NCBI GenBank assembly: GCA_013398955.1
Contig: VWPU01003223.1
Coordinates: 124,001 to 188,000 of the forward strand
Source: Callaeas wilsoni
Taxonomy: Eukaryota > Chordata > Aves > Passeriformes > Callaeidae
Direction of reading: 5' to 3'
DNA: 64,000 nucleotides
How positions within the stretch are numbered: the stretch's first letter is position 1; each line of letters opens with the position of its first letter. Positions 39,280-50,306 of this stretch are shown one piece after another. Below the pieces are notes generated by a model, which was not told the DNA's origin, ran no database searches, and saw only the letters and a list, made by a program, of their open reading frames with translations. The position numbers and the translations under genes are program-made.

Positions 39280-42200
39280 CATTTATATAGCCACTAAAAG
39301 TGTTAGAATATTGTAGAGAAAATTCTATTAATTTACAGTAGATTGGTGAGGGTAAAACACCCTTTGATTGCAGTTGCTAGGCAACCCTTTTCTGAGCAGA
39401 TGTAGGTACCATTCCTGTTTGTTTAACACCAGCCGTACTGGAGTCTGGCCGCAAAATGTGTTACAGCAGCAGCAGGGAATAGCAAAGGAGAACAATTTTA
39501 GCATTGTGGTGCTAAACTATCTTTCTCTTGCATCCTTCATGCATGAATAATACAAATGAGATTGCATGGAGAAAGCTTGACAGATTGGGCAAAATAAGCT
39601 TGTATTACTGTGCTTTCACCTGTTGATCACAAAATGCTTTGTAAAATAAAGTCATTATTCCCATTCTGCAGTTGTGGAAATGGGACACAGAAATGTTAGA
39701 CTTCTCTATGAAAAGCTGCTGTAACTGCACATTAGGCAGCAACAGGGCTGAAAGCAGACCCCAGGTCTTCTCAGTCCCACACTCATGGTCTGTGTAGAAT
39801 TCGCACGATATATTTGCCTTCAGAGTAATACACTCCAGCCAGCTATGTAGGATGATTTTGCGGTATTTCTTTTACAGGAAGCATCATTTGTATTCAGGGC
39901 ATTGTAGCAGTGCTTAGAAAGACAATAACCAGAGTGTTTCAAGAAATGTGATCTATGCTTCTGTATAAACACTAGTGTAACATATGTTTTTGTCATTTAC
40001 ACTTAACTCCCAGAATGTGCTTACTTATGTTATTTACTTTTACAATTCAAAATTAAGTATATTTTATTCCAGACAAAGAGTGAGAGAGCAGTCTGTTTGA
40101 AAGAGAGCAGCCAATTGAAAATTCATGTTCAGTGTGTTAAAGTGTGGTGATTTCCTTCCAGAAGACCTCAGACTTAGAAGGCCAAATGTATGCAAAAACA
40201 CTTGTTTAAGAAGATCTTTGCTATTGGGAGTGGTGAAAATAACACTCTTTTGCTACTCTGTTGTGTACCATATGTTGTGATGGCATTTGGCATGGGCATG
40301 TGAATGAGGCAAAGACATAAAAGATGAAAAGGGTTCATCATCCTATCTGATTTTTAAACTAAAAATAATTAAACTGTCATTTAGAGAATATGAGGTTAAA
40401 TTCCTGCAGTTGGTACTGAGTAAAAGGTAATATCTGTGATAGTGTTCAGTTTGTATTTTTAGTTTCCCAGGTTGTGAGCAGGCTTTTTGTTTTTAAACCC
40501 TGGATATAGGAGAGAGGATCTGCCTTTTGTTTTGGGGAAAGAGAGTTTGGAGACAGGAGGATTCCCTTAGTTTAAGAGAAATCATAATCTCTTCAGAAGA
40601 AACTAATCTGGGTCTGCTGGTTTGGGCTTATGGTCTGTACTACATCGTGTATGCAGCTGTGGATGCTTGTAGGAAAGCTGGGGTGTCCCAGGAGTGACAC
40701 AGGCAGGGCATCCTTAGTTATTCTGAAAAGTGCCTGTTTGCACAGCCTGGGAGGGAATGAGAGGACTAGTGCTGGGGGAGAACTGGAGGCAGGAGAAGTC
40801 CCCAAAGAGTTTTAGCCACAGGTATTCTGGTTTTGTTTTCCTGATTACTCAGTGCATGGAAAACTTCCTTCCCAGCTTTGCTGTCGTTTCAGTAATTATG
40901 TGTAACATAGCTGAGGGTCCCCAAGGTGATGAATGTTTTCAGTACCATGCAGACAAGCTGTGTGGTGAGAGCTCTGGGGCTATGGACAACCCCATAAACA
41001 GGTCTTGGCTGCTGCATAGTGAAAGAACAGGGAACTTCTCAGGGCTGAAGTCCAACAGGCAGAGAAAACGCACATGCCCAGAATTATTATTTGAGTTTAA
41101 TGATGTTTATTATGATGCTAGCAGTTTCATTGGTTTGTTTGCGTATTTTTTTAAAAAACGTAAACAGAATGGCTTTTCCTGGGAAATTAGATGTTTTGAA
41201 GTAGAAGTTTTTTGCCGTGATAGGTATTTTTAACACTTATACAGCTCCAGAGGAATGGATTTCACCTCTTAAATAAGTTTACACAATAATACTGTCTATA
41301 TGCTCAGAAGTTAAATGCATGTTCTAAGAAGCAGTGAGGTTTCCGTACAGCTGCAGCTTTGACAAAAGAAAATGTACTTTTATAAGGACCCACATAAGGG
41401 TGAAAGAATGCCGATTATTAACCTGCCCGTCAAGTCATAATTATGCTCTCCTCAGAACTAACATTGCAGATGTTTTATAAACATAAATTCACAAATATTT
41501 ATGAAACAAGACTTGCAATGTATTTCTGTTCATAACAATCTTGGCCTCGCTGTTTAACCCTTACAAGAGTTCTTCTAGTTTTTGTTGTGTAGCGTAATAT
41601 CTGTTGTTTTTTTCCAGTTAATCAGTTCATCAGGTGAGGTTTAAGTGTTGTACTAATCACAAACAATGTTAATGAAGATGACTTACATTCCTTTGGCATG
41701 TTTTAAATTCTTTCTTTTTCCTCCCCAGAAGAAAGATAAGAAGGCGCCTCTGAGGTTGGAGAAATTAATGTGTATTTTAAAAAAAATTAATAAAAATACA
41801 CATTTATATTTATGAGCAATTTTTTCTTTAAATTGTCTTTGAATATATTTCAGTCATGAAGTTTAAGGGAATAACTCCATTATTTCTGAGAGGTCCTTTT
41901 AAAGCTCAATTTCTCTCAGCCCAAAGATTAAAACCTCATGAAATGAACAGCTGTAGTGCCATCAAGAAAACCGTCAGCTGTGGAGCACACTTTGATACTG
42001 TTTTGGTATGATGTAAAAGAAATGTTAGTACTTCAGTTGTTTGGTATGAATGGCAGTAACTTTCTTTTCAGTTTCATGGAGCAGTGCAACACTTGGTCTC
42101 AAGGCTCATTGTCTCCCTTCCCTTATACGTGTACTTTACCTTAATAATAATGGGTATTACACATGTGGGTTACGTTTAGGCTATTTTGAAATGACTTTCA

Positions 42201-45200
42201 GTAATTTCCTAGATGAATTCTTACTTAGTACTTCAAGTGTGTTGAAAGGTACAGGTGACTTCAGCCATGAGAAGAGGAAAGGAGTTCTGCAGAAACTGGC
42301 CGTTTTCAGTACTTTATTCCAGTTGAGAATTAGATAATATATTAAAAAAGACAAAAGCTACTCTTTCCCAGCCTGTAAAAGTCATTACCATTTGACAGCT
42401 GTTGGAGGATTTGTATGAAATACGTTACCGGTCTCAATTCAGTTTCTAGAGCACAGATGTCTGTAAAGTACCACAAATATCCTAGAAAAAATTGGTATTT
42501 TAGCTCTTTTCTTGTGTTTTGAGCAGATGATCTATTTGTTATAGATGTGGAGAGGGAAGCTGAATAATTTTGCTAGACCAGCCCTGTCCTTTGTCCAATA
42601 AGCGGCACACCTTATATTCTGGGATTCGAAAGAGAAGTGAAGAAGTGCTGAGGCAGCGATTGCAACCATCCAGTTTAATACAGAGCAGAGGGAGTGTGAC
42701 TGTGGTTTAGGAATAAAAGAAGGTGATAAGTAAGTTTTGGACATTAGCTGCTCTGCTAATGTACTATTTTATGTTACAAGAGTGGGTACATATATCTCTG
42801 TCCCTGAAACTGTTCATTTTTTGCTTCACTGAATGAAAGTGGTTGAAATCATAACTTTTGTCACTGTCAGCTTACTTTCACTAGCCTTATTCATAGTGCA
42901 AAATCTCCTTAGTATGTGATATTTTATGTTTAAAAGATCTGTGGGCACTTTCAAATTGCTTTATTCAGTTCCCCATCCATTAAGAAAAGCTTTTTGTAAT
43001 GTCCTGTTTTTTCACAAGTGCTTTGTTTTAAAGTTCTGCTTCTCATTTTTGTTTTCCTGGCTCCTGAATTTGTGGCTATAAAACATCTCCTATATAACTT
43101 CCTTCTGGTTTTAGCTTTTCGCTGATTCTGATGCACAGTCCTCCTTTTTGTTGGTTGTTCTCATCTGAATCAGTGTATGAAAACACACTAGGCAGATGCT
43201 ACAGTCCATCTAGTCATGTGTATCAACTTGCTATTTATTTCCAGTACCAGGAAATTTGTGTGTTTGCCCTTGCTGTTTAATGGGGATTCCTTCTCCTCGA
43301 GTTGTGACTCATTTTCTTTTCACTGAGCTGCAATTTCAGGAGATTCTGAAAACCAGACAATAATACATTACTTTCTTACACATCCTACTGAATACTGAAA
43401 ATAGAGGAGTACAGGAACACATCCATGCAGGACATGGATGAAAAATCTGAGTCCTTGATACAGGCAAAAGGCGAATGCTTGGTTATTTGGATATAACATG
43501 GTCAGTTGGTGTAGTTGACATTGTTCAAAAGATATAAGGGAAACACAGATAAAAGTGAACAACATTTTAAAAACCTTTGTTAGGAAAGAAATACTCTTAG
43601 TTGACTTAAATCCTGGTTGGATAATTAGAACATTATTTTATAATTTTAAAATTAGATGGTATACTTGACTGCAGCCAAATTCCAGCACCCAAACTGTCTA
43701 ATCCTGTGAGGTTACCAGAATCTTTTGATGTATTTTGTGGTTAAAACTGATTTTTATTTCTGTTCTGTAGACCAGTGTAAAACTCTGTTTCTTTCTTGTT
43801 TCTATAGCTTTTTTCTGCAAACCAGTCAATGTCACTGTGAGAGAATGATGCTCTCCCATACAGTGTGGTCTTGAACACACAGTTAATATTCAAAGTTGTG
43901 GAACAGTCAACTAATCATGACACCAGCCTTTCTTCCTCATTTTCTAGTGGTGACATTTTAGAAAGCCTGTGGACTCCTGGAATACAAGTGGTTTTGGTCA
44001 TGGTTAAAAATGGCTGATGCTTTTTCTCAATCTTGCCTCTCTTAGCATCAGAAACTAAATATATATTTTTTTAAAAAGTTATCTGTTTTGCTAACATTTA
44101 AAAAATGTACTAAATATAAAACTATCTTGATTTGCCACTCATTATCTATTGTTTGTCAGAAGGAATGACAAATATACTCATCCAATAAATGCTGAAGTAA
44201 GGATCCAGTGCAGCCAGAACCTAAATTGCTTTTGTGTCCTACAGTGGATAAAAATCTAGAAAAGGAATTGAGTATTGATTTTCCTAATCTGTTTTGGTTT
44301 TGTATCAACAGACAATGCATACACATGCAGTATGCATACCAAAAAACCTTCTTTTTAGGTATGAACTTTCTTACGTCCTTACATATACGTGCACGAAATA
44401 GGCAAAGATCTCGCTCCTCTCATTCGCAAATATTTTGCATTGAGTCTACATTTATTTTGACATAGAAAACCCTAAAGCATTCCCTCAAAGCCATTACCAC
44501 TCTTGTTGTCATCACTGGGCTATAAAATCGTATCTTAGATTTTGTGAAGTCCCTTACTTAAGTAATATTCTTTTGGTTTAATGCCTGAATCTCAACTTCT
44601 GGTTTTATTTATGTTTGATTTGCTTTCTTCATGCAGAGTCTGGAGTGGTATATGCATCTGCAAATGATCTGGGTTTGCTAATGCAGAGATTTATAGATAT
44701 CTTTTTTCCCCTCAACAAAATACCAGAAATTAATGTTTACCTGCACTTAGAAGTATTTTCTAAACACCTGTGAAGAAACTAACCAGAAAGCATGTGTTCT
44801 GGTCAGCAGTAAATATGTTTCTATATTCCCATAGTATATAGACTTGCAATAACCCAAGCTGTAGTCAGGAGTAACCCTGCCTTTTGGGGAAATTGATTTA
44901 GAAACTCCTTACTTTGATTTTTTTATTACAATGAGACCTGTCAGCTCCAGCCAGGTTAGGTGCTTTGCTGTGCTTAACTGCTGATGGTGGCAACTTAAGC
45001 TTTAAACAATTTCAAAATCGCTTCTGCTTGATCTGGAACTTAACAAAAGCTGATGCAAAGTCTGCAAGATGAAAATGGTGTATTGAGAACAGTAGGTCAG
45101 CAGGTCTTTGCAGAGGTAGGCTGGCAGTGAAGCCGTGTGGGGAAAGTTAAAGACAAAGAGACTCCAGGGACTGCTCTGCCTGAAATCTTCTAAAGATCCC

Positions 45201-48200
45201 AAGCTAAGAACAACCTTCAAGTTCGAGGAGCATTGGATTTGCCTTTAAGTTTTGCAACACAAGCTTATCTTTAATTTTCTATACCACTTCATTGTACTGA
45301 GATAAAGCGAGATGCTTGCAGCTGGGTATGATTAGCATATATTTATGCTGCTAATTTAACATTATGCAAATCGTATTCTCTCCTGGTTAGCTCATTGAGC
45401 ACTGGATGTGAGGTGTCTCTGCAGAGTGTGAGTCCTCCTTCTGTAATTGTTTCATACTTTTCACTTGCAGAAATTAAATTTGCTCTGTCTTGTCACACTT
45501 TTTGCCATGTTTCTTTTAATATTGTAATTTCATGAAAAGAAAATTTCTGAATGAGAAACACAAACTCGACTGGTAATTATTTGAAAATAAAAAAAAATTT
45601 TATGAAGGGTTCAGATTTATTGCCTCCCCGCAAAGGCTCAGGGACTTTGATTTTTGGGCCAGACAGACTTACAAGAATTTTTTTTGTTTACAATAAGCTG
45701 AAGATGGTGGGGGGCTTATTTTGATCTCATATGTGTGTAAATCAAGAAAACTTTGAAGTTTGTCTGGGGTTAAAAACCAGTGTGACTCTGATGAGATTCA
45801 AGCTCCTGATGTTTCTGTGAGAGATGTGTGAGGAGCATGTGCTTGTGCTGCTGGACCTGTGACCTGAGTGGCTGTGGCTGCTGCCAGAACCACCTCCTGC
45901 AGATCGCTGCCGCTCCCTTGTCTTTTCCTTTTCAGCGTGCGATTATGTACACATCCACTTACCAAATGTCTAAAAGGAGCTGAAGCAGCTGCTGAAGCAC
46001 TGCTGACATTTTCCTTTCCTTCTATTCTAAATGGACAAACAGTGGCTTTAGTGGAGTGGCTTGTTATGAATTAATGGGGCCATGAGAGCTCCTATTATAG
46101 CCCGGCTCACAACTCAACCAGCACAATAGACAAAAATCACAGGTTTCCCTGATGGATTGTACAGCTCTGCACTCACAGAAAGTCTGGGGGTCTAAGGGAT
46201 GGCAGTGCTTTGCAGGAGTAAAAAAAGCACTTTGCAGTTGTTAGAACAAAACAAAATAACAATCCCTTCTATTTAATAGAAAAAAGCCTTGGAGAAAATG
46301 GCCGCATGCTGAGCCCAGCTGTGATTTTGGTGGGGAGGGAGGAGTGCGGGAGGGCAGGCACTGTTTTTCTGCCAAGACCTTGACTGTGGGAGTTGCTCCA
46401 TCTTCCCAGCTTTTGATGGTCAGAAATGAAGACCAGCGGGGGATTTTGTGAAATCTGCACGGCTGTGTTGCGGGGGCTTTCTCAGCCAGAGATATTTTTG
46501 TTGGGAGTGGTTTTACTTCAGTTAATGTAGTTGAGCAGACTTGTTACTGCTGTTTTGTCAACAGGTGGTACCCAGACATAGGCTATCCATGGTTTTCTTG
46601 ATTGGGAGAGCTGTTTTTTACCCTTCAATGACAGCATGGCAATAGTGGTTCACGTTGTGTGATCAGCTTGTGGGGAGAAGAGGCCCACAACCATAAGGAA
46701 TACTGCCATGTATTGGCCAGTTTGGTTTTGAGTAATATCCTCATGGTCAAAGGTAGCTGTAATAAGCTATGCAGTGTGAGTGTCTTCACCTGTGGCAGGG
46801 ATTCTAATGTGTAACTGTAAACATCAGGAACATCACTGCTCTCGGGAGGAATTTAGGAGATGTATCTTGGCTGCTGCCATTGCTTTTAAGGTACTGTAGG
46901 TGTGCTGCGTTGTAACATTTTTCTTTTTCAACCAGATTTCATTGGATCAGGCCAGTTTCCTTGACCGGAAGGTATAATTCCTATACTTTCTATGTTAATT
47001 AAATTAATTGAGTATAGTGTCAAGAGTGGCATTTTTTTCTCTGTGTGTGAGGCAAACACCTGTGAAGTCAGTCAGACTTCTCATGTCCTGTGAGCAAAAG
47101 TGATATGATGGGGAGGCAACAGTTGTGGACAGAGCCCACGTTTAGTGAAGCACTCTGGAACCCTGGGAGATGAAAAGCAGTGCATAAATGTAAAATATTA
47201 TAATTAGTGAGTAGGATCATTGCCAAAAACCTCTTATTGTTCTCATTTGGAGGAATGTGTGCTGCTCTCTTAATTTAAAAAGTAATTCAGATAGCTTAAT
47301 GAAGGCTTATTGGCTCACTGAGGGAGAACCCAAGCTAAGAGGGATGTTAGAAGCACCTTTTGTTCGTTCTTAAAAAAAAGTCAAATATAGGGGAAGCATT
47401 GTCTTGTAATGGCCGGGTGGCCTTACAAGGTTTTTCCTATATTTACTGAGCCCATTTTGCTAAATATCCCTTTGTGGTATGGTGTGCCCTCATGCAAAGA
47501 TCCCTCAACTAACTTGAAATGCTCGAATATTTTTAAGATCATTGTTTTTATGAGACATTTATGTTTTCATGTTTGCAAACCATAAAACTAGGGTATGTGC
47601 AGGTAGCTGACAATCTAAAATGGAAGTAGTTCAACCCTTGCAGAGAAGCAGGAGCTGTGCATGCTAAAGTCAACCAGAAGTAAGAATGTGTCATGAGATG
47701 TGCATAAGAAATGTAGACTGAAATAACTTCCCCCAAATCTTGGGTTAATTTAATTCTTAGTTTTGGCTTATTTTGTAATTTTGTAGTGGGTTTTGATCTG
47801 TTAATGCTGATGAACCTTTGTTGTTTCTAACTTTTACTTTGTTTCACTTTCTAGAAGCTCAAATATTAGGAAAAATGTTTGTGTTTGGATCAAGGACAAA
47901 ATCAAGCGCCCTATGTTGGTGCAGGAGTATTTCTAACTTCCCTATTTTTGTATATCATCATCGGCAATGTGGGTTTGGCTGGAAAAAGTGGCCCAAGGAC
48001 TCTGTCTGCTCCTGGCCTCTCCTCTTTGTACAGGAAGAAATGCTAACAGGTGACAAAGTACACATCTTATCAATCCTTATTCAGGGGCTACAATTCTTTG
48101 GCTTTAAAGGTGACACATAAGGAAGAGGAGGTAGATATCCCTCTTCTCCTACCACTCCAGCAGCCACAGTTCATCTGAGGAGGAGCACTTTTGCTATTTT

Positions 48201-48825
48201 TTTTGTAGTTTCAGCTTATATAATTAACTGTAGCCAAATTCTGGTCGTGATTAATGTATGATACAGATATTTGGCCATAGACCTGGGAAGGATAATAAGG
48301 CTGTGAAGGCAGCACTTTTACAGGTTGCATTATTTTTTTATTTTTAGTACTAAATGGGCAAGATAAAATGTGTCGAATTCTTCTTGCATTTAAAGCATCT
48401 AAGCCTAATTTCCTAGGTTTAGCTTCTCTTTTGCAGAGGGGACACCAAAAGAGGACTCAGGAGGGAAAAAAAGAGAAGAAAATGGCACACATCTTTCTTT
48501 CAATGTTAGCTGAACTACACCAAGGTCAGCAGGCCAGAACAGCTGGTATTACTGTACCTTTCCTGGCATTATTAAATGTTTTTTCATGCTGTTCATGTAC
48601 CATCTGTTTAGTTGTGCAGTGATACAGTGACCAAAATGAAAAGTAAAGACATTTGCACCGGCATCGTGTGTAATAGACTGCTGGAAATTCAGAGCAGTTC
48701 CTAGTTGCCTGCTTTGAGTAAGATCTCTTGTTTATTCTGGTAAATTACTCACTTGGACAGTTACTGCCAGGCTTTTGGAAGATTGCATGCCCAGGTTTTT
48801 TAGGTGATGAATGTTCAGCACATGT

Positions 48826-48845
48826 ATATACAACATGTTGTATAT
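48826..48845. repeat. 20-bp perfect palindrome
   Basis: ATATACAACATGTTGTATAT reads the same on both strands with no spacer. It lies in unique sequence. Function unknown; a protein-binding site or an incidental cruciform-capable sequence are both possible. Confidence 0.9.
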
Positions 48846-48930
48846 CTGGCACTGGCTTGCATGAGGACCAGATTTTCAAAGGTCCTTGGATTTCACACAA
48901 GTGTTAGGCTAAGGCTGCATTCCCAAAAAA

Positions 48931-48952
48931 CTGAATATCAACTGAATATCAA
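48931..48952 (+). repeat. 11-bp exact tandem duplication
   Basis: CTGAATATCAA occurs twice head to tail (48931-48941 and 48942-48952). This is a recent-looking slippage or duplication event in non-coding DNA. Confidence 0.9.
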
Positions 48953-49599
48953 GAACTTAAATTTTGAAAAACCTGACTTCTTGGAAGGAATTATTTTGTT
49001 TCCTAAAATAAAATGAAACAAGACTTTGTTTCCTGGCAGTGTTTGCAGAGGATGGGAAAATTCTGGCCAGGGAGTCGTGACAGATAACTCTGTTTCTCTT
49101 GGTTGCTCCTTTAAAGTATGAGCACTCAGAGGAAGCCTAAATCTTTTCAGGAGCAATGGCCTCCTGAAGTGAACTCTTATACATAGACTGAAGGGAATCT
49201 GGCATATATGGAAAAAAAAAGAAGGTAAACCCCATATTTTTAAGGGTGTGGCAAATAATACATATTCTTTGTATTGTTTAGCCAATTGCAGAGATTGTTG
49301 TCCAGGGAGCTGGTGGATGCCCTGGACACATTTAAGGTCAGCTGGGATGAGGCTCACCCCAAATGATGTGAGTGTGGAATGGCAGCACCTTTTCATTCCA
49401 CGTGCTCTTAGGGTGTGTTACCCAGTACACTGATTGTACAAGGACAAGCTGGGGTAGAATGCTCTGGATCACACAGCTCCTAATTAGCTATCGGTTCTCA
49501 CTTTTCCCACACACAAACTGGTGTTTGATTGGCCATTGCACTGAGAAATTTCCACAAAAGAAAAGGCAACAGAGCCTTTATTTTGCACACAGGTTCTGC

Positions 49600-50306
49600 A
49601 GCACCTCGCCTGAACAGGCTGAGAGCAGCCCTGGGGAGAAGGACATGGGGGTGCTGGTGGGTGAGAGGCTGGACAGGAGCCAGCAATGTGCACTCACAGC
49701 CCAGAAAGCCAAACGTGTCCTGGGCTGCATCCAAAGCAGCGTGGGCAGCAGGGGAGGGAGGGGATTCTGCCCCTCTGGTCTGCTTTAGTGAGACTCCACC
49801 TGCAGTGCTGCACCCAGCTCTGGGGTCTCAGCACAGGACGGACATGGAGCTGTTGGTGTGAGTCCAGAGGAGAGGCACAGAGAAGATTAGAGTGATTGAG
49901 CACTTCTGTGCAGAAAGGCAAAGAGAGCTGGGATTGTTCAGCCTGGGGAAGAGGTGGCCTTGGGGAGACCTCATTGCAACCTTCCAGTACCTTAGGGAGC
50001 CTAAGAAAGATAGGGACTTTTTCTAAGGGCATGCAGTGACAGGACAAAGTGGAGTGGCTTTAAACTGACAGAGAGTAGATTTAGATTAGATATTAGGAAG
50101 AAATTCTCTGCTGTGAGGATGGTGAGTCACTAGAACAGATTGCCCAGAGAAGCTGTAAATGTCCCATCCCTGGAAGTGTTCAAGGCCAGGTTGGATGAGG
50201 CTTGATCAACCTGGTCCAGTGGAAGCTGTTCCTGCCCATGTCAGGGTGTTTGGAATTAGACGGCCTTTAAGGTCCCTTCCAACCAAGCCATTCTATGATT
50301 CTGTGA
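49600..50306 (+). mobile_element. CR1 LINE, 5'-truncated, with intact 3' tail
   Basis: Plus-strand CR1. Positions 49600-49790 read [20 protein letters not shown] and then a [16 protein letters not shown] block, the C-terminal region of ORF2. Frameshifts break the frame at about 49790. The 3' UTR follows (AGATATTAGGAAGAAATTC near 50087, GTTCAAGGCCAGGTTGGATG near 50179). The element ends with the diagnostic ATTCTATGATTCTGTGA at 50290-50306. It is the best preserved 3' end of the CR1 copies here and probably one of the youngest. The 5' start is approximate. It belongs to the same broad CR1 type as 10078-10786 but is in the opposite orientation. Confidence 0.95.

Larger units (their letters stand above)
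32376..49599. other. Unique non-coding DNA
   Basis: No gene, RNA gene or transposon family is recognised in this 17 kb. Less AT-rich patches occur at 32520-32830 and 34085-34600; the second is listed separately. A frame of 167 codons (40730-41233) and one of 152 codons (48938-49396, minus) have no domain that I know and no coding-like composition. Candidate regulatory clusters and a possible microexon are given as findings. Confidence 0.5.

Noticed and set aside
40730..41233. 167-codon open frame on the plus strand
   Set aside because: No domain, signal or repeat pattern is recognised, composition is not coding-like, and no CpG or promoter context is present. Length is within what chance gives in 64 kb on two strands.
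41618..41633. 16-nt segment between TTTTTTTCCAG and GTGAGG, and a nearby acceptor at 41727-41728
   Set aside because: Too short to judge; splice-like pairs of this quality occur repeatedly by chance in the window.
48938..49396. 152-codon open frame on the minus strand
   Set aside because: No recognisable protein family and it spans a low-complexity A run; judged a chance frame.
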